Positions 37,472-46,403 of a DNA stretch of 64,000 nucleotides are shown here, in pieces. This stretch comes from Segatella maculosa DSM 19339 = JCM 15638. Its GTDB lineage: Bacteria > Bacteroidota > Bacteroidia > Bacteroidales > Bacteroidaceae. The stretch covers positions 152,178-216,177 of the forward strand of contig NZ_KB908321.1 of NCBI RefSeq assembly GCF_000382385.1, given 5' to 3'. Position 1 is the stretch's first letter, and each line of letters begins with the position of its first letter. Below the pieces are notes generated by a model. It did no database searches and had not been told where the DNA came from. It was given only the letters and a program-made list of their open reading frames with translations. The translations under genes and the position numbers were made by a program.

Positions 37472-37660
37472 TTCCGCCATGGCGGAAGTTAATTAAGATT
37501 AACGGAACGTTCTTCCGCCGTGGCGGAAGAAAGAAAAATTAACAGGAAACTCTTTCCGCCGTGGCGGAAGTTAATTAAAATTAAAGAAATGTTCTTCCGC
37601 CATGGCGGAAAATACTTTTTTTAACGATTAACTGTTTTCCGCCATGGCGGAAGAAGAAAA
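37472..37660. repeat. 41-bp array of TTCCGCCATGGCGGAA palindromes
   Basis: The gap 37310-37762 holds five copies of TTCCGCCATGGCGGAA (two with GTGG in place of ATGG) at 37472, 37513, 37554, 37595 and 37637: steps of 41, 41, 41 and 42 bp. Between them are AT-rich linkers with TTAATTAA. It lies between the convergent PUL operon and thiL. The sequence is unrelated to the other arrays. Confidence 0.92.
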
Positions 37661-37762
37661 AAAGCGGCAAATCGTATTTTCAGCTATGGGCGACAACATA
37701 AAAAAGAAGAAAACGGACTGGCGCACCCACGGTGGAAGCACATTTTATCGGCAATTCTGGTT

Positions 37763-38878
37763 TTATTCATCGCGGAGGGGATTCCAGCCTTGTGCCTGAA
37801 GTTCAAATTCATTGTTGTCGCGTGTGACAAGCATGCAGCCGAGACTTTCTTTCGTGATGTAACCGATTTGCCGGATTCCCTCTATTTCCTTTATTTTTTC
37901 ATAGTCGCCGATGGGTACGGTGAAGAGCAGTTCGTAGTCTTCTCCGCCATTGAGCGCGCAGGTCGTGAGGTTCATGTTGAACTGTTCGGCGGTGACGGCC
38001 GTTTGATAATCGATGGGGATTTCTTTTTCATAAACACGGCAGCCGCAGTGGCTCTGCTTGCAGATATGCATCAGTTCGCTGCTCAGCCCGTCTGAGATAT
38101 CTATCATTGCCGTCGGTCTGATGTGCTCCTCGTTCAGTTTTTGGATGATGTCGCCGCGGGCCTCGGGTTTCAATTGGCGGTCGAGCAGGTATTCTTTTCC
38201 GGCAAAGTCAGGTTGGAAATCCTCCACGCTCGGGCGTTGTTCGCGTAGCATGTTGAGTTTGGCTTCGTCTTTATCGGCTTGTGCTTTGCGCACTTTCTTA
38301 TTGTAGTCTTCGATCTGCGCATAGTAGACCGCCTTTTCGCGCTCAAGAATCTGCAGTCCCATGTAGGCTGCGCCGAGGTCTCCGGTGACGCAAATCAGGT
38401 CGGTCTCTTTCGCTCCGTTGCGATAGACAATCTGTTCTGCCTGTGCCTCACCAAGGCAGGTGATACTTATGGCGAGGCCAGTCCTTGAAGAAGTGGTGTC
38501 TCCCCCCACAATGTCGATATTCCATTTGGCGCAAGCCTCTTTCATGCCCAGATAAAATGCATCGAGGTCTTCTACGGTGAAGCGTTTCCCTAAGGCAATA
38601 CTGACGACCAATTGGCGCGGTATGCTGTTCATGGCAAAGATATCGCTGATGTTCACCATGGCAGACTTATAGCCCAGTGTGCGCATGTCCGTATAGGTGA
38701 GATCGAAGTGAATGCCTTCCATCAGCATATCCGAGGTGACGAGGACTTCAGTGTCGGGATAGCTCAGCACGGCGCAATCATCTCCCACGCCGTATCGGGT
38801 GCTTGCATTCTTTATTTGAATGTCTTTGGTGAGCCGGTGTATGAGACCGAACTCACCGAGTTTTGAGATTTCTGTCAT
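37763..38878 (-). CDS. thiL: Thiamine-monophosphate kinase
   Basis: About 371 residues from the ATG at 38878 (MTEISKLGEFGLI), preferred over 38905 because it matches the family start and leaves a 17-bp gap after the upstream gene. It makes thiamine diphosphate from thiamine monophosphate with ATP. Motifs: GVGDDCAVL, TSDMLMEGIHFDL, SAMVNISDIFAM, VGGDTTSSRTG, CVTGDLGAAYMGL, ISDGLSSEL and LNGGEDYELLFTVP. A charged insertion near residues 180-215 is usual in Bacteroidales ThiL. Last gene of sppA-lpxK-PNP-thiL on the minus strand. Confidence 0.93.
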   Translation of the reverse strand: MTEISKLGEFGLIHRLTKDIQIKNASTRYGVGDDCAVLSYPDTEVLVTSDMLMEGIHFDLTYTDMRTLGYKSAMVNISDIFAMNSIPRQLVVSIALGKRFTVEDLDAFYLGMKEACAKWNIDIVGGDTTSSRTGLAISITCLGEAQAEQIVYRNGAKETDLICVTGDLGAAYMGLQILEREKAVYYAQIEDYNKKVRKAQADKDEAKLNMLREQRPSVEDFQPDFAGKEYLLDRQLKPEARGDIIQKLNEEHIRPTAMIDISDGLSSELMHICKQSHCGCRVYEKEIPIDYQTAVTAEQFNMNLTTCALNGGEDYELLFTVPIGDYEKIKEIEGIRQIGYITKESLGCMLVTRDNNEFELQAQGWNPLRDE

Positions 38879-38895
38879 TCCTTTGCAGCTTGGTG

Positions 38896-39705
38896 TTATG
38901 AGCAACGAATCATCTCGCGCATGATTTCTGTCATTCTCGGCTGTGCTTCATTGGCTGCCTTTTGAACTTCTTCGTGGCTGACTTCTACAGGAGCATCGAA
39001 GCCGCCTAAATCGGTGATGATGCTGATGCCAAACACCTTGATACCGCAATGACGTGCTACGATGACCTCGGGAACGGTACTCATTCCGACGGCATCTGCT
39101 CCCATTAGGCGGTACATGCGATATTCTGCCGGCGTTTCGAACGTAGGACCTTGCACGCCCATATATACGCCATGCATCAGCTGAATGCCTTTTCCCTTGG
39201 CGATTTCATCAGCTTTTGCAATGAGTTTCCGGTCGTAGGCTTCGTGCATGTCGGGGAAACGAGGGCCGGTAGGGAAGTTCTTGCCATGCAACGGGTGCTC
39301 GGGAAAGAAGTTGATATGGTCATTGATGACCATCAAGTCGCCTATTTTGAAGTCGGAATTCATGCCACCCGAGGCATTGCTAACAAACAATGTCTCTATA
39401 CCGAGCTCGTACATCACCCGTACAGGGAATGTAACCTCTTTCATATCGTAGCCTTCATAGAAATGGAAACGGCCCTTCATTGCCATGATATCCTTGCCGC
39501 CTAATTTTCCGAAAATCAGTTTCCCGGCATGACCTTCTACGGTTGATACGGGAAAATTGGGTATCTCGCTGTATGGGAAGTCGTAACTATCTGTTATTTC
39601 TGAAGCTAATTGTCCGAGACCTGTTCCCAATATGATGGCAGTCTTTGGATTTGTCGTCATCCTCTCCTTGAGCCAAGATGCTGTTTCTTGAATTCTTTCG
39701 TACAT
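38896..39705 (-). CDS. Purine-nucleoside phosphorylase
   Basis: 269 residues, trimeric PNP (PNP/MTAP) family. It cleaves inosine and guanosine with phosphate. Seen: TAIILGTGLGQLA (phosphate loop), VEGHAGKLIFGKL, MKGRFHFYEGYD, VSNASGGMN, and YRMYRLMGADAVGMSTVPEV. The start at 39705 fits the family length, so the gene overlaps the end of lpxK by 119 bp in another frame. Confidence 0.93.
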   Translation of the reverse strand: MYERIQETASWLKERMTTNPKTAIILGTGLGQLASEITDSYDFPYSEIPNFPVSTVEGHAGKLIFGKLGGKDIMAMKGRFHFYEGYDMKEVTFPVRVMYELGIETLFVSNASGGMNSDFKIGDLMVINDHINFFPEHPLHGKNFPTGPRFPDMHEAYDRKLIAKADEIAKGKGIQLMHGVYMGVQGPTFETPAEYRMYRLMGADAVGMSTVPEVIVARHCGIKVFGISIITDLGGFDAPVEVSHEEVQKAANEAQPRMTEIMREMIRCS

Positions 39706-40774
39706 AGTCTGTTATTTTATGATTAAATTCCTCTTCTTGATGGAGCATGAACTTTACTTTGATGGGCAATACATAGAGATTTTGCTTAACCTCTTCGCTT
39801 AATCCCGTCAAACCTTCCATTCGGGCCGCATCTTTTTCGGTCGTCACAATGATTTTTTCGCCTTTCATAGCGTTGAAAGTCGCATTGATTTTCTCTGCAT
39901 CCTTGTTCTTAAACCGGTGGTGATCTGCAAATATCAAGGGGGTTGTCTCTTTGGCATGCGGCTTGATATCAAGGATTATTTGTTTGGGAGAAGCAATGCC
40001 GGTGAGCAATAAAACGTGTTTGGAAGCAAGATGCTCCTTGTTGAGAGCCAGCTTCCCGTCCGTTGTGTTGAAGGGCTGCAGTTCTCCATATTCAATGGTC
40101 GTGAAAAACAAGCTTTGATAAGGGTAAAGGTTCATCGCTTTAGTGAGCACACGAAACTCCATCGGCTTCAAATCAGTTGGACATTTCGTTATGATGACGA
40201 TATCTGCACGGTTCTTGCCCGATTGTGGCTCCCGAAGTCTACCTGCAGGCAGTAACTTGTCGTAAATAATCAGCCGATGATAATCAACAAGTAGGATATT
40301 GATGCCCGGTTTTACATAGCGATGTTGGAAGGCATCGTCCAGAAGAATCACATCGGTATCAGCGGTCTGCTCGTCTTTCGTGATGCGGTTGATGCCGTTC
40401 ACACGCTTTTTGTCGACCGCTACATATATATCGTTATATTTCTTTTTTATCTGATAGGGCTCGTCTCCTATGTCATAAGCCGTACTATCATCGCCGGCCA
40501 AAACATATCCTCTGCTTTTCCGCTTGTATCCACGAGAAAGAACTGCCACTTTAACTTTGTCTTTCAGTAACCGAATAAGGTGCTCCACATGTGGTGTTTT
40601 GCCCGAACCACCCACCGTGATGTTGCCCACAGAGATGATTGGCAAGTCGTAATCATGTTGTTTCAGCAGGCCGATTTCAAACAATTGATTACGAAACCGC
40701 ACACCAAGTCCGTATAACCAACTTAGCGGAAGCAACCACTCATTGATGTGTATGAAGTCACCTTCGGTCCTCAT
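39587..40774 (-). CDS. lpxK: Tetraacyldisaccharide 4'-kinase
   Basis: 395 residues. It phosphorylates the 4' position of the lipid A disaccharide precursor at the inner membrane. Features: membrane-near N-terminus (INEWLLPLSWLYGLGV), the Walker A-like GNITVGGSGKTP, VLSRGYKRKSRGY, DVILLDDAFQHRYVKPGINI, PAGRLREP and TTEKDAARM. The expected end is about NHKITDYVRKNSRN. Here the frame continues ~25 more residues into the next gene (ending SFRNNR), producing a 119-bp overlap. It starts 1 bp after the sppA stop. Confidence 0.92.
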   Translation of the reverse strand: MRTEGDFIHINEWLLPLSWLYGLGVRFRNQLFEIGLLKQHDYDLPIISVGNITVGGSGKTPHVEHLIRLLKDKVKVAVLSRGYKRKSRGYVLAGDDSTAYDIGDEPYQIKKKYNDIYVAVDKKRVNGINRITKDEQTADTDVILLDDAFQHRYVKPGINILLVDYHRLIIYDKLLPAGRLREPQSGKNRADIVIITKCPTDLKPMEFRVLTKAMNLYPYQSLFFTTIEYGELQPFNTTDGKLALNKEHLASKHVLLLTGIASPKQIILDIKPHAKETTPLIFADHHRFKNKDAEKINATFNAMKGEKIIVTTEKDAARMEGLTGLSEEVKQNLYVLPIKVKFMLHQEEEFNHKITDYVRKNSRNSILAQGEDDDKSKDCHHIGNRSRTISFRNNR

Positions 40775-40775
40775 C

Positions 40776-42542
40776 TTATTTTATTTTGATGATATATGGC
40801 ATGCGCGCCTGCACTTTATCCATGCTTTTGATGCTGTAGGCCAACTTGAACGGCTCGTAGAACTCACCCAAATTGGCTTGTAGCCGACTGTCGAGTATGT
40901 CATCGGCGTTGCTGTAACTGTTTAGCAGTTGTTCCCATATACCTGATGAAGCAGGGTAGGAAGCCGTGTCATAATCGGTCAACTTGGCCAGTTTCGCAGC
41001 CTTTTCAATTGCATCGTCAAGGCCTCCCAATTGGTCAACAAGTTTCAGTTTAATGGCATCTTCGCCCAGCCAAACACGGCCTTGCGCAACTTTTTCCACT
41101 TGATCGACCGTCATTCGCCGACCTTCTGCTACACGTTTCTTGAAAAGCATGTAGCCTCTGTTCACATGATTTTGCAGCATTGAGAGTTGCTCCGGGGTGA
41201 ATGGATGCCCAGATGCACCGAAGACAGCGTTGCGATTGGTCTTCACTTCGGCATAGTTGATGCCTAATTTCTTGGTATAAAGCTCACTCAAATCTGCAAA
41301 CAACCCAAAGATACCGATGCTTCCCGTGATGGTTGTGGGCTCTGCAACAATCCAATTGGCATTACTGCTAAGGTAATATCCGCCCGAAGCCGCAGCCCCG
41401 CTCATGGAAACAACCACCGGCTTGGCTTTCTTCAGTTCGCTTATCTGATGCCATATCTGTTCTGAAGCGTAAGCTGAGCCACCACCGGAGTTGACTCTGA
41501 CGACAACGGCTTTCACATTATCGTCTTTGGCCAAGTCTTCGAGGTCATTACACATCTCACTTCCCACAATCTGATGATTGCTTTGGAATATTCCTTGGGG
41601 CGTAGTCTTGTCTACAATGTCCCCATAAGCATAGTAGACGGCGATATGGTCGCCCATCACCGGCGTCTCATCACCGTTGATATCGTCTACACTTACCTTG
41701 TTTATATCCTCGTCTTCGTCAATTCCTAATTGTTTTTTGACGATATTCTTCACCTGATCGTTATAGACAAGGCCGTCAATCATCTTGTATTTAAGCGTGT
41801 TCTCCGGTGCCTCAAGCGTAATCACGCGGTCGGCATAGGCGTTGAGGCTGTCTTTGTTGATTTGTCTGTTCCGGGCTACCGTGGAGAGAATGGTGTTCCA
41901 CCAGCCGTTCAGATAGCGTTGCGTCTGTTCACGGTCAGCATCGCTGATGTTATCGGCCGTCATCTGTTCCACGGCACTCTTGTATTTCCCGACCTTTGTC
42001 GTTATATATCTGACGCCAAACTTTGCGAACAAATTCTTATAATAGACCTTTTCGCCCCCTAAACCGGCCCAATCGAGCATTCCTTCCTTGTTCATGTAGA
42101 TTTTATTGGCGGCAGAAGCCAGATAGTAGCCCAGTGTGCTGTAGCTTTCTCCGTAAGCGATGATCCATTTGCCCGATTTCTTGAAATCAAGCAATGCCTT
42201 TTCAATCTCTTCAGCCTGTGCAAGGTCGGCCCCCAATTGGCCGACTTCAAGATAGATTCCCGCCACTTTGTCATTATCCTTGGCCTTTTTGATGGCCTTC
42301 ATCGTGCTTTCGAAGCTCAATGAAGTTACTCCGTTGAGCTCGTCCATTAGGTTGTTTTCGTCTCGTTCACTCATGCTTCCATCAAGTTTCAGCACGAGTA
42401 CGGAGTTCTTTTCAATCTTTTTAGTGGCAGATGTCGAGGCTGCAATGCCGATGATACAGATGAATCCGAAGACTGTCATTGCAACTCCGAAGAGGAAAAC
42501 GCCTAACATTGTGGCGAATACGTTCTTGAAAAAATCTTTCAT
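40776..42542 (-). CDS. sppA: Signal peptide peptidase SppA, long (67-kDa) type
   Basis: 588 residues with one N-terminal membrane helix and two tandem S49/ClpP-like domains. It degrades cleaved signal peptides in the membrane. The general-base Lys is in the first half (KSGKWIIAYGESYSTLGYYL) and the nucleophile Ser in the second (VRVNSGGGSAYASEQIWHQI, then SMSGAAASGGYYLSS), as in the two-domain family. First gene of the minus-strand operon, with a promoter element at 42661-42668. Confidence 0.94.
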   Translation of the reverse strand: MKDFFKNVFATMLGVFLFGVAMTVFGFICIIGIAASTSATKKIEKNSVLVLKLDGSMSERDENNLMDELNGVTSLSFESTMKAIKKAKDNDKVAGIYLEVGQLGADLAQAEEIEKALLDFKKSGKWIIAYGESYSTLGYYLASAANKIYMNKEGMLDWAGLGGEKVYYKNLFAKFGVRYITTKVGKYKSAVEQMTADNISDADREQTQRYLNGWWNTILSTVARNRQINKDSLNAYADRVITLEAPENTLKYKMIDGLVYNDQVKNIVKKQLGIDEDEDINKVSVDDINGDETPVMGDHIAVYYAYGDIVDKTTPQGIFQSNHQIVGSEMCNDLEDLAKDDNVKAVVVRVNSGGGSAYASEQIWHQISELKKAKPVVVSMSGAAASGGYYLSSNANWIVAEPTTITGSIGIFGLFADLSELYTKKLGINYAEVKTNRNAVFGASGHPFTPEQLSMLQNHVNRGYMLFKKRVAEGRRMTVDQVEKVAQGRVWLGEDAIKLKLVDQLGGLDDAIEKAAKLAKLTDYDTASYPASSGIWEQLLNSYSNADDILDSRLQANLGEFYEPFKLAYSIKSMDKVQARMPYIIKIK

Positions 42543-42660
42543 ACGTCAGTTAATAATCCGGTTAATGCTTGCTATAGTCAAGTAAAGTTTGTGAGATGAG
42601 CAGTGACAATCAAGTATGTTTTCCACTTAATTGGCGTGCTACATTAATTATATATAATTG

Positions 42661-42668
42661 CAAAGATA
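42661..42668 (-). promoter_or_regulatory. Candidate sppA operon promoter
   Basis: Minus-strand TATCTTTG (42668-42661) fits the -7 element, about 119 bp ahead of the sppA ATG. Confidence 0.45.
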
Positions 42669-42693
42669 TGAAAAATATTTTATACAATAATGG

Positions 42694-42722
42694 TTTGCAA
42701 TTATAATTTTCATGTATCTTTG
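42694..42722 (+). promoter_or_regulatory. Orphan plus-strand promoter-like sequence
   Basis: TTTG (42694-42697) and TATCTTTG (42715-42722), 17 bp apart. No plus-strand gene follows; the next 240 bp contain the 22-bp array and an inverted repeat. A non-coding transcript is possible. Confidence 0.3.
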
Positions 42723-42830
42723 GGTTTGGAAGCGGCCTTTTGTTTCGTAATGGTTCGGCAATACTCACGTCCTGTTTTTGACAATTAAATCAGATGGCGC
42801 GTTTATTTCACTCATGTCACTTCCCGATTT

Positions 42831-42918
42831 CAGCTATATTGCAACGCAATCTCAGTCCTATTAGCGTGTAAAATAGCTGAGATTACGCGATAAAATGGCT
42901 GAGATTGCGCTGCAATAT
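42831..42918. repeat. 22-bp palindromic array, family A, copy 1
   Basis: Four exact 22-bp units start at 42831, 42853, 42875 and 42897. The first two read CAG...; the last two are in inverted orientation (GGCTGAG...). Arms 42836-42855 and 42899-42918 are inverted with 19 of 20 matches. Same family as 59371-59467. Lies in the 429-bp gap between sppA and prs (42543-42971). Confidence 0.85.
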
Positions 42919-42930
42919 GAATGATATTGT

Positions 42931-42965
42931 AAGTCGGTCTCTGCGCGTGGGCATTCGACCGACTT
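42931..42965 (-). terminator. Probable prs terminator
   Basis: AAGTCGGTC (42931-42939) and GACCGACTT (42957-42965), a 9-bp stem, 7 bp past the prs stop. The T-run is weak. It could act in both directions. Confidence 0.6.
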
Positions 42966-42971
42966 GTATGT

Positions 42972-43916
42972 TTACACAAGATATTGTGAAGAGATGCTCT
43001 CGTTGTCAACTACGCGGCGGATAGTTTCAGCAAACATATCGGCAACAGAGAGTTGTTTTACCTTTGCACTGCGGTGAGAGTAGGGGATAGAGTCGGTAAA
43101 GATGATTTCCTCGAGGGCCGACTCTTGCACGCGTTCAGAGGCTGGTCCGCTCATGACACAATGCGAGGCGCAGGCTCGAATGGTCTTTGCACCGGCCTCT
43201 TTCATGATATCTGCCGCCTTGGTAATGGTGCCTGCGGTGTCGACCATGTCGTCAATAATCACTACATTCTTGTCTTTTACATCGCCAATAATCTGCATGC
43301 TGGCTACGACATTGGCACGGGCACGGGTCTTATTGCAGAGCACAAGTGGACAACCAAGGTATTTTGCATACGTGTTGGCGCGTTTTGAGCCGCCGACATC
43401 GGGCGATGCTATGACGAGATCTTTTAGATGTAGGCTCTGTAAATAAGGCAAGAGAACACCTGATGCATATAGATGATCGACTGGAACATCGAAGAATCCT
43501 TGTATTTGATCGGCGTGGAGGTCCATCGTTATGAGGCGATTAATGCCGGCAACACTCAACAAATCGGCAACGAGTTTGGCACCGATGCTTACCCTTGGCT
43601 TGTCTTTACGGTCTTGTCTGGCCCAACCAAAGTAGGGAATAACAGCTATGATGTTTCGTGCCGACGCGCGTTTGGCGGCATCAATCATCAGCAACAGTTC
43701 CATGAGGTTGTCAGAATTCGGGAACGTACTTTGTACAAGAAAGACATCACGCCCGCGAATTGACTCCTCATAAGACACGGCAAATTCGCCATCGGAGAAT
43801 TTGGTCACAACCAAATTTCCCAAAGGACAATTCAGACTGGCGCAAATCTTTTCTGCAAGGTATCGCGTGTTCGTACCCGAGAAAATCAAAAAAGAATTCT
43901 TTTCACTTATTTCCAT
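42972..43916 (-). CDS. prs: Ribose-phosphate pyrophosphokinase
   Basis: 314 residues. It makes PRPP from ribose 5-phosphate and ATP. Motifs in order: FSDGEFAVSYEESIRGRDVF, FGWARQDRKDKPRVSIGAKL, ITMDLHADQIQGFFDVPVDH and the PRPP-binding VVIIDDMVDTAGTI. Length and motifs match class I Prs. Transcribed alone, divergently from nspC. Confidence 0.97.
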   Translation of the reverse strand: MEISEKNSFLIFSGTNTRYLAEKICASLNCPLGNLVVTKFSDGEFAVSYEESIRGRDVFLVQSTFPNSDNLMELLLMIDAAKRASARNIIAVIPYFGWARQDRKDKPRVSIGAKLVADLLSVAGINRLITMDLHADQIQGFFDVPVDHLYASGVLLPYLQSLHLKDLVIASPDVGGSKRANTYAKYLGCPLVLCNKTRARANVVASMQIIGDVKDKNVVIIDDMVDTAGTITKAADIMKEAGAKTIRACASHCVMSGPASERVQESALEEIIFTDSIPYSHRSAKVKQLSVADMFAETIRRVVDNESISSQYLV

Positions 43917-44019
43917 TCGTGTTTATTATTGAATATGTTTCTTTTCTCCTTGTGAAATTATTCTGTTGTTGTGGATTTATGATGGACATCTGCTTCATCA
44001 TATCTCATTTTTCCACTTG

Positions 44020-44027
44020 CAAATGTA
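44020..44027 (-). promoter_or_regulatory. Candidate prs promoter -7 element
   Basis: Minus-strand TACATTTG (44027-44020), about 104 bp ahead of the prs ATG, in the 187-bp prs-nspC divergent gap. Confidence 0.45.
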
Positions 44028-44069
44028 TGAAAAATCTGCCAAAAGAACAATTATATCATGGTAAAAAGT

Positions 44070-44077
44070 TACCTTTG
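44070..44077 (+). promoter_or_regulatory. Candidate nspC promoter -7 element
   Basis: TACCTTTG, 26 bp ahead of the nspC ATG. No obvious -33 TTTG. Confidence 0.5.
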
Positions 44078-44103
44078 TATCATAATTTTGATTTTTATTA
44101 TTC

Positions 44104-45267
44104 ATGAAACTGAATCTTGATACTTTCTCTACTGTCAATCGACCGATGTATATTCTTGAGGAAGCGCGTCTGCGTCGTAACCTTCGCTTGATAGCAGATG
44201 TGGCACGTAAGGCCGATGTCGAGATCATATTGGCTTTTAAGGCGTATGCGCTTTGGAAGACATTTCCCATTTTTCGGGAGTATATTCATGCAACGACAGC
44301 CAGTTCGCTTGCCGAAGCTCGGTTGGCATACGAGGAATTCGGGAGTAAAGCCCACACGTTCTCACCTGCTTATACCGATTATGAAATTGACGAGATTGCG
44401 CGTTGCTCAAGCCATTTGCAGTTCAATTCGCTCACGCAATATGAACGTTACCATGAGCGTGCTCGCAAGTCTAATCCAAAAATAAGCTTTGGACTGCGTA
44501 TTAATCCTGAATACTCGGAAGTTGAGACCGAGCTTTATAATCCATGTGCGCCGGGAACGAGGTTTGGTGTCAGTGCAAATCGGCTGTCCGAACAATTGCC
44601 AGTCGATATAGACGGCTTTCATTGTCATTGTCATTGTGAGAGTGGTGCAGCTGTCTTTAAACGCACATTGCAGCATATAGAAGGCAAGTTTGCGCGTTGG
44701 TTCACACAGCTGAAATGGATAAACTTCGGAGGTGGGCATTTAATGACTCGTGACGACTATGATATAACGCTATTGATAGACACGCTTAGAGGCTTTCATG
44801 CCCGTTATCCATGGTTGAAAGTCATTTTGGAACCGGGAAGTGCCTTTGCTTGGCAGACTGGACCGCTGGTTTGTCAGGTAGTTGACGTGGTTGAAGACCA
44901 TGAAATCAAGACGGCCATTCTGAATGTTAGCTTCACTTGTCACATGCCTGACTGTCTGGAGATGCCCTATACACCTGTTGTCAGGGGTGGGAAACATCGT
45001 ATTGCCGACGATAAACATTCACCTTATATATATAGGTTGGGAGGAAACTCATGCTTGAGTGGTGATTATATGGGATATTGGGAGTTTAATCATGCATTGC
45101 GGATAGGAGAAAACATTATTTTTGAAGATATGTTGCACTACACAACGGTCAAGACAAATATGTTTAATGGTGTTTCTCATCCTGCCATCGCATTGGCCAA
45201 GTCGGATGGCACACTTGAAATCCTGCGTGAATATGATTATAACGATTATAAAAGCAGAATGGATTGA
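44104..45267 (+). CDS. nspC: Carboxynorspermidine decarboxylase
   Basis: 387 residues, PLP-dependent alanine-racemase-fold decarboxylase. It makes norspermidine or spermidine from the carboxy precursor. Features: RPMYILEEARLRRNL, the PLP-lysine segment IILAFKAYALWKTF (Lys46), FHCHCHCESGA, INFGGGHLMTRDDYD and the Cys-containing SFTCHMPDCLEMPY near the active site. The partner carboxynorspermidine dehydrogenase is not in the window. Confidence 0.93.
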   Translation: MKLNLDTFSTVNRPMYILEEARLRRNLRLIADVARKADVEIILAFKAYALWKTFPIFREYIHATTASSLAEARLAYEEFGSKAHTFSPAYTDYEIDEIARCSSHLQFNSLTQYERYHERARKSNPKISFGLRINPEYSEVETELYNPCAPGTRFGVSANRLSEQLPVDIDGFHCHCHCESGAAVFKRTLQHIEGKFARWFTQLKWINFGGGHLMTRDDYDITLLIDTLRGFHARYPWLKVILEPGSAFAWQTGPLVCQVVDVVEDHEIKTAILNVSFTCHMPDCLEMPYTPVVRGGKHRIADDKHSPYIYRLGGNSCLSGDYMGYWEFNHALRIGENIIFEDMLHYTTVKTNMFNGVSHPAIALAKSDGTLEILREYDYNDYKSRMD

Positions 45268-45306
45268 CAGAAAAAAAAGCTTTTCATAAAAAAAAGTTCA
45301 CAAAAG

Positions 45307-45337
45307 TTTGCGGTTTTAAAAAAAAGACTTACCTTTG
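45307..45337 (+). promoter_or_regulatory. tRNA cluster promoter
   Basis: TTTG (45307-45310), 19 bp, TACCTTTG (45330-45337): a textbook Bacteroidetes promoter ending 38 bp before the first tRNA. Confidence 0.75.
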
Positions 45338-45375
45338 CAACCGCATTTAGAGAAGTGCTTCTTGCAAAGGAAATT

Positions 45376-45448
<73 letters not shown>

Positions 45449-45492
45449 CAACATTCTGAATAATTCATAAAGAAGAGTCATCTTCTTTGCTT

Positions 45493-45574
45493 GCCCAGGT
45501 GGCGGAATTGGTAGACGCGCACGTTTCAGGTGCGTGTGTTTCACAACGTGCAGGTTCGAGTCCTGTTCTGGGCA
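45493..45574 (+). tRNA. tRNA-Leu (CAG)
   Basis: 82 nt with a long variable arm. Acceptor GCCCAGG/TCTGGGC, D-arm GGCGGAATTGGTAGACGC, anticodon loop TTCAGGT (CAG), T-arm CAGGTTCGAGTCCTG. Confidence 0.95.
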
Positions 45575-45601
45575 CCTTTATTCAGAGTGGTTTATGTGTT
45601 T

Positions 45602-45685
45602 GGAGAGGTGGCGGAATTGGTAGACGCGCTACTTTGAGGGGGTAGTGTCAATTGTGACGTGGGAGTTCGAGTCTCCTCCTCTTCA
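45602..45685 (+). tRNA. tRNA-Leu (GAG)
   Basis: 84 nt with a long variable arm. Acceptor GGAGAGG/CCTCTTC, anticodon loop TTGAGGG (GAG), T-arm GGAGTTCGAGTCTCC. Confidence 0.95.
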
Positions 45686-45711
45686 CACAATAAGTGATTT
45701 TTATTCCTTTT

Positions 45712-45784
<73 letters not shown>

Positions 45785-45811
45785 CTTTTTCTAAGGGAAA
45801 CATACAAGCCA

Positions 45812-46357
45812 ATGAATTTATATTTGAGATATTTTGATCGCGAGACATTAGTTTCTGATGTAGAAGAAGCACTTGATTTTTTAAGTTCTATTCCCGAAAT
45901 CGGGTTAAATCCTGATTTGGAAGCAGATATTCGTGATTATGTTGCCAGCGACGTGTGCTATCCGAAGCGTTATAAGGTCCGCCAACGTGTTTACTTTATT
46001 ATTATAAAAACCACGGCTGCGACAATGGAAGATTTCAAAGAGAAAAAGGCCGTCCGACAGATGTCTCCTGTCATTGAAAAGCATGATTTGGCAGCATCTG
46101 TCATGACCCGACTCACAGAAATGCAGCCGGGTTGGTATGAAGGCGCACTTGATTTCAAACGTGTAGTGATGATTCCCGCTACGGGAAAGCATGAATATCG
46201 TGATACGCATTTCGTCGCTCAATGCAAAGCAAACTCAGGACAGGATTGTTATGCGCGCATTGTCGATTATTTACGTAGTCGCGTAGACGGACGTTCTCAG
46301 TTTCCTTCCGCAAAAGGTAAGAATTTTCATTTCAAGTATCTTGGAATGTGGAAGTAG
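45812..46357 (+). CDS. Conserved hypothetical protein
   Basis: 181 residues, soluble. The ATG at 45812 (MNLYLRYFDRETLVSDVEEA) lies 27 bp after the last tRNA; an open frame into the tRNA is ignored. The first ~50 residues look helical, followed by YPKRYKVRQRVYFIIIKTTA and a region ending GKNFHFKYLGMWK. I do not recognise a function. It precedes ssb by 46 bp, on the same strand. Confidence 0.75.
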   Translation: MNLYLRYFDRETLVSDVEEALDFLSSIPEIGLNPDLEADIRDYVASDVCYPKRYKVRQRVYFIIIKTTAATMEDFKEKKAVRQMSPVIEKHDLAASVMTRLTEMQPGWYEGALDFKRVVMIPATGKHEYRDTHFVAQCKANSGQDCYARIVDYLRSRVDGRSQFPSAKGKNFHFKYLGMWK

Positions 46358-46403
46358 AAGTGGATATTCTGATGCTTTTATCATATAATATCTGTCTTGC
46401 ATT

